Of a stretch of DNA of 64,000 bases, positions 32,251 through 41,450 are shown one piece after another. Origin of the DNA: Sinomonas cyclohexanicum. Its GTDB lineage: Bacteria > Actinomycetota > Actinomycetes > Actinomycetales > Micrococcaceae. A program made the position numbers and the translations under genes. The notes beneath the pieces were generated by a model, which was given only the letters and a program-made list of their open reading frames with translations, searched no databases and was not told the origin of the DNA. Where the stretch lies: contig NZ_AP024525.1 of the NCBI RefSeq assembly GCF_020886775.1, positions 2,232,001 through 2,296,000 of the forward strand. Direction: 5' to 3'. Numbering within the stretch: the stretch's first letter is position 1; every line of letters begins with the position of its first letter.

Positions 32251-32631
32251 TCAGCGGCTGCGGCGGCCGGAGCTGCGCGGTGCCTTCTGGTGCTGTGCGA
32301 AGGCGGAGCGGACGCCGTAGGAGAACGCGGCGACCTTCACGAGCGGAGAGCCGACGGTGGCCGCGACGAGGGACGAGAGCGCGGAGACGTTCGCCGTCGT
32401 GTCCGAGACATTGGAGGCGATGCCGTCCACCTTCTTGAGCTGCTCGTGCGTGGTCGAGACGGTCATCGTCACCTCGTCCAGGAGCGGGGTGGCCCCGTCC
32501 GCGAGCGTACGGATCGAGCCGCGCAGCTCGTCAAGGACTTTGCCGAGCTTCAGAATCGGCACGGCCAGCAGCGCCACCAGGACTGCGAAGACGCCCGCCG
32601 CGATGAGCCCTGCAATGTCCCCTCCGGACAC
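32251..32631 (-). CDS. DUF948-domain membrane protein
   Basis: 126 residues from GTG 32631, which has a strong GGAGGAGG SD; an earlier reading at 32652 has none. An N-terminal span (IAGLIAAGVFAVLVALLAVPI) is followed by an amphipathic coiled-coil-like region (LDELRGSIRTLADGATPLLDEV) typical of DUF948, a general-stress-like membrane family. The C-terminus is basic (RSSGRRSR). Role unknown. Confidence 0.78.
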   Translation of the reverse strand: MSGGDIAGLIAAGVFAVLVALLAVPILKLGKVLDELRGSIRTLADGATPLLDEVTMTVSTTHEQLKKVDGIASNVSDTTANVSALSSLVAATVGSPLVKVAAFSYGVRSAFAQHQKAPRSSGRRSR

Positions 32632-32689
32632 GGTTCCTCCTCCCGGGCACACGGCGTGCCCGCGCGCCCTCTGGCTACCTTACACACGC

Positions 32690-32721
32690 GAGGAGCCCGC
32701 GGCGCACGCCGCGGGCTCCTC
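32690..32721 (-). terminator. rpsD terminator
   Basis: A 14-base perfect stem (32690-32703 with 32708-32721) and a 4-base loop, placed 33 bases after the rpsD stop. Confidence 0.8.
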
Positions 32722-32753
32722 GATGCCTGTCCTCTCGCCGATGGGCGCGGGGA

Positions 32754-33377
32754 TCAGCGGGCGTAGTACTCGACGACGAGCTGCTCTTCGCAGGTCACGG
32801 GGACCTCGGAGCGCTTCGGGCGGCGCACGAGGCGGGCCTGGAGCGACTCGATCTTCACATCGAGGTAGCCGGGAACGGTCGGGAGGACGTCGCGGTGCGC
32901 GCCGGCGGCGGCGACCTGGAACGGCGTCATGGTCTCGGAGCGCTCGTGGACGCCGATGAGCTGGCCCTCGGCGACGCGGAACGACGGGCGGTCCACGCGC
33001 TTGCCGTCGACCGTGATGTGGCGGTGCACGACGAGCTGGCGGGCCTGGGCGATCGTGCGGGCGAAGCCGGCACGGAGCACGAGGGCGTCGAGACGCATCT
33101 CGAGGAGCTCGATGAGGTTCTCACCAGTGAGGCCCTTGGTGCGCTTGGCCTCCTCGAAGGCGCGGGTCATCTGCGCCTCGCGGATGCCGTACTGGGCGCG
33201 GAGACGCTGCTTCTCGCGGAGGCGGACCGCGTAGTCCGAGTCCTGCTTCTTGCGGGCACGGCCGTGCTCACCGGGGCCGTACGGACGGCGCTCCATGTAC
33301 TTGGCGGCCTTGGGGGTCAGCGCGAGGCCGAGAGCGCGCGAGAGGCGCGTCTGACGGCGGGCACGAGTGCTAGACAC
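32754..33377 (-). CDS. rpsD: 30S ribosomal protein S4
   Basis: 207 residues. The S4 domain has RLDALVLRAGFARTIAQARQLV and HRHITVDGKRVDRPS. The N-terminal zinc cysteines of the C+ paralogue are absent, so this is the zinc-independent form. S4 nucleates 30S assembly and in many bacteria represses its own mRNA. The GTG at 33377 has an AAAGGA SD. The gene stands alone with a leader of roughly 145 bases. Confidence 0.96.
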   Translation of the reverse strand: MSSTRARRQTRLSRALGLALTPKAAKYMERRPYGPGEHGRARKKQDSDYAVRLREKQRLRAQYGIREAQMTRAFEEAKRTKGLTGENLIELLEMRLDALVLRAGFARTIAQARQLVVHRHITVDGKRVDRPSFRVAEGQLIGVHERSETMTPFQVAAAGAHRDVLPTVPGYLDVKIESLQARLVRRPKRSEVPVTCEEQLVVEYYAR

Positions 33378-33524
33378 GTGTGTCCTTTCATACTGCCGCG
33401 GCGTGTGGATTCCTGGCCTCCGGAGGTGGAGAGCATTGGCCCGCGACTGCCTTCTGCTACCGAGGGCGCGGCTCTTCCCCGGGGGGAAGGAGCGATTGCG
33501 CCCGGACGTGCCAGACGGTCATCC
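33378..33524 (-). promoter_or_regulatory. Structured rpsD leader
   Basis: From a TAGGCT -10 candidate (33530-33525, right after the rarA stop) to the GTG lies a leader of about 145 bases. It holds a CTTCCC/GGGAAG hairpin (33474-33489) and the CCTCCGGAGG palindrome (33417-33426). The length is unusual here and could carry S4 autoregulation. Inferred from position. Confidence 0.3.
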
Positions 33525-33530
33525 AGCCTA

Positions 33531-34977
33531 TCACGTGCCGCGGATGATCCCGCGCAGCCGTTCAACCCTCGACTGGAGCTCGCGCTCCGCGCCGTTGGCC
33601 GTCGGCGTGTAGTAGTCCTTGCCGACGAGGTCGTCGGGCGGGTACTGCTGGCGCGCCACTGCGTGGGGCGCGTCGTGCGAGTACTGGTAGCCCTTGCCGT
33701 GGCCGAGGCGCTGCGCACCCGCATAGTGCGCGTCGCGCAGGTGGCCGGGAATGCCGGTCCCGAGCCCCGCACGGACGTCCGCGATGGCCGCGTTGATGCC
33801 GTTGTACGCGGCATTGGACTTCGGTGCGGTCGCGAGGTGCACAACCGCCTCCGCGAGGACGATCCGGCCCTCCGGCATGCCGATGAGCTGGACGGCCTGG
33901 GCTGCGGCCACGGCGGTCTGCAGCGCCGTCGGGTCGGCCATGCCGATGTCCTCGGCGGCGGAGATGATGATCCGCCGCGCGATGAACCGGGGGTCCTCCC
34001 CCGCCTCGACCATGCGCGCCAGGTAGTGCAGGGCCGCGTCCACGTCGGAGCCCCGGATCGACTTGATGAACGCGCTCACCACGTCGTAGTGCATGTCCCC
34101 TGCGCGGTCGTACCGCACCGCATGCGCGTCGACGGCCTTCTCGGTGTGGGCCACCTCGACGGTCACGGGGCCGCCGTCGTCCCCTCCCCCGCCGTCACTC
34201 TGCCCGAGCGCGACGGCGGCAGCCGCTTCGAGCGCCGTCAGGGCGCGCCGGGCGTCTCCGCCGGCCAGCCGCACGAGGTGCTCCGCGGCGTCGTCCGCGA
34301 GCACGACGGCGCCGCCGAGCCCGCGCGGGTCCGTCACCGCGCGCTCGAGGAGGCCCCGGATGTCCGCGTCCGTGAGCGGCCGGAGGGTGAGCAGGAGCGA
34401 GCGCGAGAGCAGCGGCGAGACCACGCTGAACGAGGGGTTCTCCGTGGTCGCAGCGACGAGCACGACCCAGCGGTTCTCGACCCCGGGCAGGAGCGCATCC
34501 TGCTGCGCCTTCGTGAAGCGGTGGATCTCGTCAAGGAACAGGACCGTCGTGGTGCGGTGGAGGTCGCGGGCCGTGAGGGCCTCGTCCATAACGCGGCGGA
34601 CGTCCTTCACGCCTGCGGTGATGGCCGAGAGCTCGACGAACTTCCGCCCCGGGCCGCGGGCGATCACGTGCGCGAGGGTCGTCTTCCCTGTGCCGGGCGG
34701 CCCCCACAGGATGACGGAGCTAGGCCCTGTCACCGAGGCAGTGCCCCGCGGCAGCGCCGGCCGCGAGCGGCGGCAGGGGGGAGCCCTCCCCCAGCAGGTG
34801 CTGCTGGCCGACGACGTCGTCGAGGCTCCTTGGGCGCATGCGGACCGCGAGGGGGCTCCGTTGGGCGTCTCGGGCGGCCTTCGCGGCACGCTCGCCCATC
34901 CCGGACGACGGCGCGGACTCGCCATCGTCGTCGAACTCGCCGCTGCCCCCGCCCAGGGAACCGAACAGATCTTCCAT
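33531..34977 (-). CDS. rarA: Replication-associated recombination protein A (RarA/MgsA), frame interrupted once
   Basis: An AAA+ ATPase of about 481 residues once corrected. The true N-terminus ([11 protein letters not shown], then [25 protein letters not shown]) lies in a frame that stops at 34720. The rest ([21 protein letters not shown] Walker [15 protein letters not shown] Walker B, and the C-terminal tetramer region) is in the next frame. Deleting one C from the CCCC run at 34744-34747 joins them as [18 protein letters not shown]. RarA acts at stalled forks with clamp loader and SSB. Confidence 0.9.
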
Positions 34978-34984
34978 CGCCTCT

Positions 34985-34990
34985 ACGCTA
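34985..34990 (-). promoter_or_regulatory. Leaderless-type -10 of rarA
   Basis: TAGCGT on the minus strand with 7 bases to the ATG at 34977. Confidence 0.35.
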
Positions 34991-35028
34991 CCCCGGCCAC
35001 GCCGGGCCTTCGTCCGCGGCCGCAGCGG

Positions 35029-35074
35029 CGACGGCGGAGGGCCGGCTCGCGCGGGAGCCGGCCCTCCGCCGTCG
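35029..35074 (-). terminator. aspS terminator
   Basis: A 20-base perfect stem (35029-35048 with 35055-35074) with a 6-base loop, directly after aspS. The strongest hairpin in the window. Confidence 0.85.
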
Positions 35075-35094
35075 TGGCTGAGATCCGGGCGAGG

Positions 35095-36930
35095 CTACGC
35101 CCCGACTACCTTCTCTGGATGTTCTGGCTTTTCTGGCTTGTCTGCCTTCTCTGTCTTCTTCGGCTCGGGCTTCGCGTCGACGCCGGCCTCCTTGCGCTGC
35201 TCCGGCGTGATCGGCGCGGGCGCGGCCGTGAGCGGGTCGTATCCGCCGCCGGTCTTCGGGAACGCGATGACCTCGCGGATCGAGTCCACGCCGGCGAGCA
35301 GGGCCACGACCCGGTCCCAGCCGAACGCGATGCCGCCGTGCGGCGGCGCGCCGTACTTGAAGCCCTCGAGCAGGAACCCGAACTTCTCCAGAGCCTCGGC
35401 CTCGCCGATGCCCATGACCTTGAACACGCGCTCCTGGATCTCGCGGCGGTGGATACGGATCGAGCCGCCGCCGATCTCGTTGCCGTTGCACACGATGTCG
35501 TAGGCGTAGGCAAGGGCCTCGCCGGGCTCGGTGTCGAACGTGTCCATGAACTCGGGCTTGGGCGACGTGAATGCGTGGTGGACGGCAGTCCAGGCGGAGT
35601 AGCCGAGCGCCACATCGCCGGACGCCTTCGCGTCCGCCGACGGCTCGAACAGGGGCGCATCCACGACCCACACAAACGCCCAGTCGTTGGGGTCGATGAG
35701 GCCGGTGCGGTGGCCGATCTCCACTCGGGCAGCGCCGAGGAGCGCCCGCGAGGCGCCCTTCTCGCCGGCGGCGAAGAAGATGCAGTCACCGGGCTTGGCC
35801 CCGACGGCGTCCGCGAGGCCCGCGCGCTCGGCGTCGGTGAGGTTCTTCGCCACGGGGCCGGAGAGCTCGCCGTCCTCCTTGTACAGGACGTACGCAAGGC
35901 CCTTCGCCCCGCGCTGCTTGGCCCACTCCTGCCACGCGTCGAGCGTGCGGCGGGGCTGGGACGCGCCGCCGGGCATGACGACGGCGCCGATGTAGCCCGC
36001 GGCGTAGCCGGCCTTGAAGACGCCGAACGTCGTGTCCTTGAAGTACTCGGTGAGGTCCGTGAGCTCGAGGCCGAAGCGCAGGTCGGGCTTGTCCGAGCCG
36101 TACTTCGCCATCGCCTCGGCGTACGTCATGCGGCGGATCGGGGTCGGGATCTCGACGTCGATGAGTTGCCAGAGCGCGGAGACGATGCGCTCGCCGAGCG
36201 CGATGATGTCGTCCTGCTCGACGAAGCTCGCCTCGATGTCCAGCTGGGTGAACTCGGGCTGGCGGTCGGCGCGGAAGTCCTCGTCGCGGTAGCAGCGCGC
36301 GATCTGGAAGTACTTCTCGATCCCGCCCACCTGGAGGAGCTGCTTGAACAGCTGTGGGGACTGCGGGAGCGCGTACCAGGAGCCGGGCGCGAGGCGCGCA
36401 GGCACAAGGAAGTCGCGGGCGCCCTCGGGCGTGGAACGGGTCAGCGTCGGGGTCTCGACCTCAGTGAAGTCCTCGCCGTGGAGCAGCTCGCGCGCCACGC
36501 GGTTCGCCTCGGAGCGCAGGCGCATGGCGCGCGCCGGGCCGGGGCGGCGGAGGTCGAGGTAGCGGTGCCGCAGGCGCGCCTCCTCGCCGACTTCGACGTG
36601 CTCGTCGACCTGGAACGGCAGCGGGTCCGCCGTGTTCAGGACAACGACCTTCTCCGCGATGACCTCGATCTCGCCCGTGGCGAGCTGCGGGTTCTCGTTG
36701 CCGTCCGGGCGGCGCTCGACCGTGCCGACGACCTGGAGCACGTACTCGTTGCGCAGTCCGTGGAAGACCTCCTCCTCGCGGACCACGACCTGCGACACTC
36801 CCGTCGCGTCGCGCAGGTCCACGAAGGCCACCCCGCCGTGGTCTCGGCGGCGGGCCACCCAGCCCGCGAGCGTGACAGTCTGTCCGATGTGCTCGGGACG
36901 CAGGGTCCCGAGGCCGTGTGTGCGCAGCAC
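35095..36930 (-). CDS. aspS: Aspartyl-tRNA synthetase
   Basis: 611 residues. N-terminal OB-fold anticodon domain ([20 protein letters not shown]), class II core with [10 protein letters not shown], the bacterial GAD insertion, [14 protein letters not shown], and motif 3 [14 protein letters not shown] low-complexity Lys/Glu/Pro tail ends the protein (about 25 residues). Whether it is discriminating or also charges tRNA-Asn cannot be told from this window. GTG 36930 has an AAGGA SD. A TAAACT -10 candidate lies at 36975-36970. Confidence 0.95.
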   Translation of the reverse strand: MLRTHGLGTLRPEHIGQTVTLAGWVARRRDHGGVAFVDLRDATGVSQVVVREEEVFHGLRNEYVLQVVGTVERRPDGNENPQLATGEIEVIAEKVVVLNTADPLPFQVDEHVEVGEEARLRHRYLDLRRPGPARAMRLRSEANRVARELLHGEDFTEVETPTLTRSTPEGARDFLVPARLAPGSWYALPQSPQLFKQLLQVGGIEKYFQIARCYRDEDFRADRQPEFTQLDIEASFVEQDDIIALGERIVSALWQLIDVEIPTPIRRMTYAEAMAKYGSDKPDLRFGLELTDLTEYFKDTTFGVFKAGYAAGYIGAVVMPGGASQPRRTLDAWQEWAKQRGAKGLAYVLYKEDGELSGPVAKNLTDAERAGLADAVGAKPGDCIFFAAGEKGASRALLGAARVEIGHRTGLIDPNDWAFVWVVDAPLFEPSADAKASGDVALGYSAWTAVHHAFTSPKPEFMDTFDTEPGEALAYAYDIVCNGNEIGGGSIRIHRREIQERVFKVMGIGEAEALEKFGFLLEGFKYGAPPHGGIAFGWDRVVALLAGVDSIREVIAFPKTGGGYDPLTAAPAPITPEQRKEAGVDAKPEPKKTEKADKPEKPEHPEKVVGA

Positions 36931-37003
36931 AGCTCTTCCTTCAGTTGTATCGTCAGTGGTTCGGATCGAGTTTACCCGCGACGGCGCCTGCGCCGGCCCG
37001 CGC

Positions 37004-38353
37004 CTATCCGGCGGCGGGCGCTGGGAGCACCTGCGGGACGAGGTCTTCGGCCGGGGGCATCCACGTTGCCGGATCCGCGGCGACCTGCTCGCCGGAGCGG
37101 ATGTCCTTGACCTCGTGGGTGCCGTCCGCGTGGGAGAACCAGACGAACGGGATGCCCCGGCGGTCCGCGTACTTGATCTGCTTGCCGAACTTCTCGGCCT
37201 TGGCCGCGACCTCCGCCGGGATGCCCCGGCCCCGGAGCTGGGCGGCGACGCCCTGTGCGGCGGCCCACGAATCGTCGTCCACGAGCGTCACGTAGACAGC
37301 GCTGGGGACCGAACGGCTTGCCGTCGCGAGCTGCTGGCTCAGAATCCGGGACACGAGACGGGTCACGCCGATCGAGAGGCCCACGCCGGGGAACTTGCGG
37401 TTCCCCTTCGTCGCGAGGGCGTCGTAGCGGCCGCCCGAGCAGATCGAGCCGAGCTGCTCATGGCCCACCAGCACTGTCTCGTAGACCGTGCCCGTGTAGT
37501 AGTCGAGCCCGCGGGCAATAGAGAGGGCGGCCACGACCTTGCCGGGCGCGGCGGCGGAGGCTGCGGCGATGACCTGTTCGAGCTCGGTGAGGCCCTCTTC
37601 GAGGAGGTCATCCTTGACGCCGAGCGCCCGGACCTGCGCCACGAACGAGGTGTCCTCGGTCTGGATCGAAGCGAGCTCGAGTGCGGCCTTGGCCTGCTCA
37701 GGCGTGGCGCCGAGCTCCTCCTGGAGGAGCTCGGCTACCTTCTCGGGCCCGACCTTCTCGAGCTTGTCGATGCTCCGCAGGACACCGGCCGTGTCGGTGA
37801 GCCCGATGCCTCGGTAGAAGCCCTCCGCGAGCTTGCGGTTGTTGATACGGAGCCGGAACGGCGGGATCGGGAGCGCGGACAGCGCCTCCGCGATGACCAG
37901 CGCGAGCTCGACGTCGTAGCGGAAGGGCAGCTCGCCGTCGCCCACCACGTCGATGTCCGCCTGGGTGAACTCTCGCGCGCGCCCCTCCTGCGGGCGCTCA
38001 CCCCGCCACACCTTCTGGATCTGGTAGCGGCGGAACGGGAAGGCGAGGTAGCCGGCGTTCTCCACGACATAGCGGGCGAACGGCACCGTCAGGTCGAAGT
38101 GCAGCGCGAGGGCGTTGGCGTCGTCGCGGCTGGCCGAGTCCTCGTCATCCTGGAGGCGGGAGAGGCCGTACACCTCCTTGTCGATCTCGCCCTTGCGCAG
38201 GAGCTGGCCCACGGTCTCGACGGCGCGGGTCTCGATGGAGGCGAAGCCGTGCAGCTCGAACGTACGCCGGAGCGTGTCGAGCACGTGGAGCTCCACGAGC
38301 CTCTCCTGCGGAAGCCACTCGGGGAATCCGGACAGCGAGGCGGTACGTGCCAT
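37004..38353 (-). CDS. hisS: Histidyl-tRNA synthetase
   Basis: 449 residues from ATG 38353 with AAGGAG 10 bases upstream; a TTG 9 bases earlier is not needed. Class II motifs: [48 protein letters not shown] and [14 protein letters not shown]. The C-terminal anticodon domain follows. It charges tRNA-His. A TAAACT -10 candidate sits at 38398-38393. It is divergent from the cyclophilin gene. Confidence 0.96.
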   Translation of the reverse strand: MARTASLSGFPEWLPQERLVELHVLDTLRRTFELHGFASIETRAVETVGQLLRKGEIDKEVYGLSRLQDDEDSASRDDANALALHFDLTVPFARYVVENAGYLAFPFRRYQIQKVWRGERPQEGRAREFTQADIDVVGDGELPFRYDVELALVIAEALSALPIPPFRLRINNRKLAEGFYRGIGLTDTAGVLRSIDKLEKVGPEKVAELLQEELGATPEQAKAALELASIQTEDTSFVAQVRALGVKDDLLEEGLTELEQVIAAASAAAPGKVVAALSIARGLDYYTGTVYETVLVGHEQLGSICSGGRYDALATKGNRKFPGVGLSIGVTRLVSRILSQQLATASRSVPSAVYVTLVDDDSWAAAQGVAAQLRGRGIPAEVAAKAEKFGKQIKYADRRGIPFVWFSHADGTHEVKDIRSGEQVAADPATWMPPAEDLVPQVLPAPAAG

Positions 38354-38401
38354 GGGGGACAAACTCCTTGTGCGTAGACTGACTGCTGCACAAGTTTATG
38401 C

Positions 38402-38413
38402 GCCTGATCAGGC
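38402..38413. promoter_or_regulatory. Perfect palindrome between hisS and cyclophilin gene
   Basis: GCCTGATCAGGC, a 12-base perfect dyad in the 96-base divergent gap, 3 bases upstream of the hisS -10 candidate. Possible shared operator. Confidence 0.3.
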
Positions 38414-38449
38414 ACCCGTCGGATGCGCGAGCGTAGGAGGACTCCCAAG

Positions 38450-39238
38450 GTGGTCAAGCGGAACGCGCGGGAGGAGCGCCGCCGGGTCCAGCTCATGGAG
38501 GCGAAGGCCGAGCTGCGCAAGGGCAAGGAGAAGCGGCGCCGCCGCGACAACACGATCGCCGCGGCCGCGTGCGCACTGGCGGTGATCGTGGCGGCGGTCC
38601 TCCAGGGGACGGTCTTCGCCTCGAACCCTACCGCCGCCGAGTACGCCGCCGCGCAGGCCGGCCTCGAGGCGCCCAGCGCGACGCCGAGCGCGAGCCCCGC
38701 GCAGACCAACGGGCCCGACATCCCCAAGCCCGAGACGGCAGCCGGCAAGACGTTCACCGGGCAACTCGTGCTGAACGGGAAGCCCGTCGGGGTCGAGCTC
38801 GACGGGACGAAGGCACCGCAGGCGGCGGCAGTCTTCGCCTCCCTGGCACAGGCGGGAACGCTGAACGGGCGGCAATGCGGCCGTCTCACGAACAGCGCCG
38901 GCTTCGCGCTCCTCCAGTGCGGGCAGAAGGCGGACGGAAGCTCGGACACGGCCTACACGTGGGGTCCCCTCGAGAACACGCCCGCGGACGGCACCTACCC
39001 GGCAGGGACGATCGCGGTCGCCCGCACGGCCAACAACGCCTACGGGAACGGCCAGGAGTTCTTCATCGTGTACAAGGACACGACGATCCCCGCGGACAGC
39101 GCGGGCGGCTACACGGTCGTGGGCAAGGTCACGTCCGGCCTCGACGTGGTTGACGGCATCGCCGCTGCGGGGGTGAAGACAGGAAACGACGGGGCTCCCG
39201 TGACGCCAGTCACGATAGACTCGTTCACGGTGAAATGA
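38450..39238 (+). CDS. Membrane-anchored cyclophilin-type peptidyl-prolyl isomerase
   Basis: 262 residues from GTG 38450, preferred over ATG 38423 because AGGAGG lies about 9 bases before it. A very basic cytosolic N-terminus is followed by one span (IAAAACALAVIVAAVLQGTVF), a Ser/Pro linker and an extracellular cyclophilin domain. Recognisable parts are LNGKPVGVELDG, VARTANNAYGNGQEFFIVYKD and VVGKVTSGLDVVDGIAAAGV. Several canonical active-site residues appear altered (no FHR motif), so isomerase activity is uncertain. It probably helps fold secreted proteins. Confidence 0.8.
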   Translation: MVKRNAREERRRVQLMEAKAELRKGKEKRRRRDNTIAAAACALAVIVAAVLQGTVFASNPTAAEYAAAQAGLEAPSATPSASPAQTNGPDIPKPETAAGKTFTGQLVLNGKPVGVELDGTKAPQAAAVFASLAQAGTLNGRQCGRLTNSAGFALLQCGQKADGSSDTAYTWGPLENTPADGTYPAGTIAVARTANNAYGNGQEFFIVYKDTTIPADSAGGYTVVGKVTSGLDVVDGIAAAGVKTGNDGAPVTPVTIDSFTVK

Positions 39239-39301
39239 CGTGGGCTGCCCCATCAGGCAGCTCCCTCTGAAAGACAAACCACAAGCGAAAGAGTTCTAGC
39301 G

Positions 39302-40711
39302 GTGACCGAAAGTCAGAAATCCGACGACACCGCGGCCCCGGCGGCCGCACCAGTTCCCTCCCCCGCCGCCTTCGCGGCCAAGCCCAGGCCTGCCGCTCCG
39401 GCACCGGCCGCTCCTCCCCTGCAGCCGGTGGCGCCGAGCGCTCCCGTGCCCGCGGTGTCGCTCACAGAGGCCGCGAAGTGGGGCCGCGTCGAGGGCGACG
39501 GCCATGTGTTCCTCACCATCGACGGCGAGGAGCATCCCGTGGGCCAGTACCCCGGCGTCTCCGCCGACGAGGCGCTCGCCTACTTCGCGCGCAAGTTCGA
39601 GGACGTCCTCGCCCAGATCTCGCTGCTCGAGCAGCGCGTGAGCTCCCACGCAGCGGTCGCGGACGTCCGCAAGGCGGCCGGCCACCTCCGCTCGCAGCTC
39701 GCCGAGCGGACCATGGTAGGAGACCTGCGCTCCGCCGAGGCCCGTCTCGATGCGCTCGAGGGCTCGCTCGCCGAAGCGGAGGCCGCGGAGAAGGCCCAGC
39801 ACGACGCCGCGCGCGCCCAGGAGCTCGAGCGACGCGAGGCGATCGTGGCCGAGGCGGAGCAGATCAGCGGCCAGGACCCGGAGCGGACGCAGTGGAAGTC
39901 GAGCGGCGCCCGGATGAACGAGCTGTTCGAGGACTGGAAGGCCTCCCAGAAGTCTGGCCTGCGGCTCGGCCGTGCGGCCGAGGACGCGCTCTGGAAGAGG
40001 TTCCGTGCCGCCCGCACCCAGTTCGACCGCCACCGCCGCGCGTACTTCTCGCAGCTCGACAGCGTCAACGCGCAGGCCAAGGCCGTCAAGGAGAATCTCA
40101 TCGCGGAGGCCGAGACGCTCCAGACCTCGACTGAGTGGGGCTGGGCGGCCGGCGAGTACCGGCGGCTCATGGACGAGTGGAAGGCGGCCCCCCGCGCGAG
40201 CCGGAAGGACGACGACGCCCTGTGGGTCCGCTTCCGTGCCGCGCAGAACGTCTTCTTCGAGGCGCGCCAGGCCGCCAACGACGCCGTGGACCGCGAGTAC
40301 TCGGCCAACCTCAAGGTCAAGGAGACTCTCCTGGCCGAGGCGCAGCAGATCCTCCCGGTGAGGGACTTGGCCTCTGCGAAGAAGGCGCTCCAGTCCATCC
40401 GCGACCGCTGGGAGGAGGCCGGCCGCGTCCCGCGCGCCGACATGGGCCGTATCGAGTCCGGCCTGCGCAAGGTCGAGGACGCCGTGGCGCAGGCCGAGCA
40501 CGAGAACTGGCGGCGAACGGATCCTGAGACGAAGGCCCGGACGGACTCGGCGCTCACCCAGCTCGAGTCCTCGATTGCCGGCCTCGAGGACGACCTGGCG
40601 GCGGCACAGGCGAAGGGCGACAGCCGCGCGGCGTCGAAGGCGCAGGAAGCCCTCGATGCACGCCGTGCGTGGCTCGAGACGCTCCAGAAGGCGGCGGGCG
40701 AGCTCGGCTGA
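39302..40711 (+). CDS. DUF349-repeat coiled-coil protein
   Basis: 469 residues. An Ala/Pro-rich N-terminus (about 1-50) precedes KWGRVEGDGHVFLTIDGEEHPVGQYPG and a long helical region with three DUF349 units (WKSSGARMNELFEDWKA, WGWAAGEYRRLMDEWKAAPR, ALWVRFRAAQNVFFEAR). Family members are cytosolic and poorly understood. GTG start at 39302 with a weak SD. It stands alone, ended by a hairpin. Confidence 0.82.
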   Translation: MTESQKSDDTAAPAAAPVPSPAAFAAKPRPAAPAPAAPPLQPVAPSAPVPAVSLTEAAKWGRVEGDGHVFLTIDGEEHPVGQYPGVSADEALAYFARKFEDVLAQISLLEQRVSSHAAVADVRKAAGHLRSQLAERTMVGDLRSAEARLDALEGSLAEAEAAEKAQHDAARAQELERREAIVAEAEQISGQDPERTQWKSSGARMNELFEDWKASQKSGLRLGRAAEDALWKRFRAARTQFDRHRRAYFSQLDSVNAQAKAVKENLIAEAETLQTSTEWGWAAGEYRRLMDEWKAAPRASRKDDDALWVRFRAAQNVFFEARQAANDAVDREYSANLKVKETLLAEAQQILPVRDLASAKKALQSIRDRWEEAGRVPRADMGRIESGLRKVEDAVAQAEHENWRRTDPETKARTDSALTQLESSIAGLEDDLAAAQAKGDSRAASKAQEALDARRAWLETLQKAAGELG

Positions 40712-40728
40712 CCCTTTCCTGCTGCACC

Positions 40729-40768
40729 CCGGGGGCCCGATCCGCAGAAGCGCAGACCGGGCCCCCGG
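40729..40768 (+). terminator. Terminator after the DUF349 gene
   Basis: CCGGGGGCCCG (40729-40739) pairs with CGGGCCCCCGG (40758-40768), 18 bases after the stop. Confidence 0.7.
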
Positions 40769-40791
40769 TGTCTCTGGGTGCCCGGGCCCAC

Positions 40792-40816
40792 TTATCCACA
40801 GGCCGCGCTGTCCACA
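40792..40816. other. Pair of DnaA-box-like sites
   Basis: TTATCCACA (40792-40800) matches the DnaA-box consensus exactly, and CTGTCCACA follows at 40808-40816 in the same orientation. They lie upstream of the AbiEi-like gene, far from any visible origin genes. Confidence 0.4.
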
Positions 40817-40851
40817 GGACGCCGCGTCGCGCTCCGCGGGATGATGGCGCT

Positions 40852-41445
40852 ATGCCCGGCACTGAACACCGTTTCCCACGTCCGACCCTTGAGACGCCTG
40901 TGCTCACCGCGGGCAGTCCGTTCACCGCGGTCGAGCTCCAGGCTATGGAGTCCGACGGCATCCTGCACCGCCTGGTGGGACGCGCGTACGTCCCTGGCGG
41001 CGCGCGACCGACGCCGGAGCTGCGGGCGCGCGCCCTCTCCGCGACGCTGACGCCTCGCGTGCGCCAGCGCACGGTGGCCGGACGCATGACCGCGGCATGG
41101 ATCCTGGGCTGCGCGCCGGCGCCCGAGATGCCCGTGATGCTCGTCGAGAGCACCCGGAGGATGGCGAGGCTCGGGACCGGGGAGAGGCTGCTGGTCCATG
41201 AGGTGAGCTTCGGGGCCTTCGACGTCTTCGATATCGCGGACCTGCGCGTCACGAGCGGCCTCCGCACGGCGATCGACCTCGCCCTGCACTCGGAGGAACG
41301 GGCCGCCCTCCCCGTGCTGCGCCGCATGCTCGCCCACCCTGCCCTCGGACTCACGGTCGGCCTCATGGAACGCGGTCTCGACGCGCTGCCCACGCAGCCT
41401 CACAAGCAGCGAGCCCGCCGGATCCTCGCGAAGCTCGACCGGTGA
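40852..41445 (+). CDS. AbiEi-like / hypothetical actinobacterial protein
   Basis: 197 residues from ATG 40852. The N-terminus resembles the winged-helix start of AbiEi-type proteins (FTAVELQAMESDGILHRLVGRAYVPGG). The middle has ALSATLTPRVRQRTVAGRMTAAWILG and the C-terminal part VTSGLRTAIDLALHS. No AbiEii-like nucleotidyltransferase toxin is next to it, so an antitoxin role is doubtful; such orphans are common in actinobacteria. It converges with relA, the stops being only 5 bases apart. Confidence 0.65.
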   Translation: MPGTEHRFPRPTLETPVLTAGSPFTAVELQAMESDGILHRLVGRAYVPGGARPTPELRARALSATLTPRVRQRTVAGRMTAAWILGCAPAPEMPVMLVESTRRMARLGTGERLLVHEVSFGAFDVFDIADLRVTSGLRTAIDLALHSEERAALPVLRRMLAHPALGLTVGLMERGLDALPTQPHKQRARRILAKLDR

Positions 41446-41450
41446 GCGGC

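Noticed and set aside
34093-37110. A 1005-codon frame antisense to rarA and aspS
   Set aside because: It spans two real genes and their terminator, so it cannot be a single gene.
40852-41445. A type IV toxin-antitoxin (AbiE) pair
   Set aside because: Only an AbiEi-like N-terminus is seen and no AbiEii nucleotidyltransferase is adjacent.
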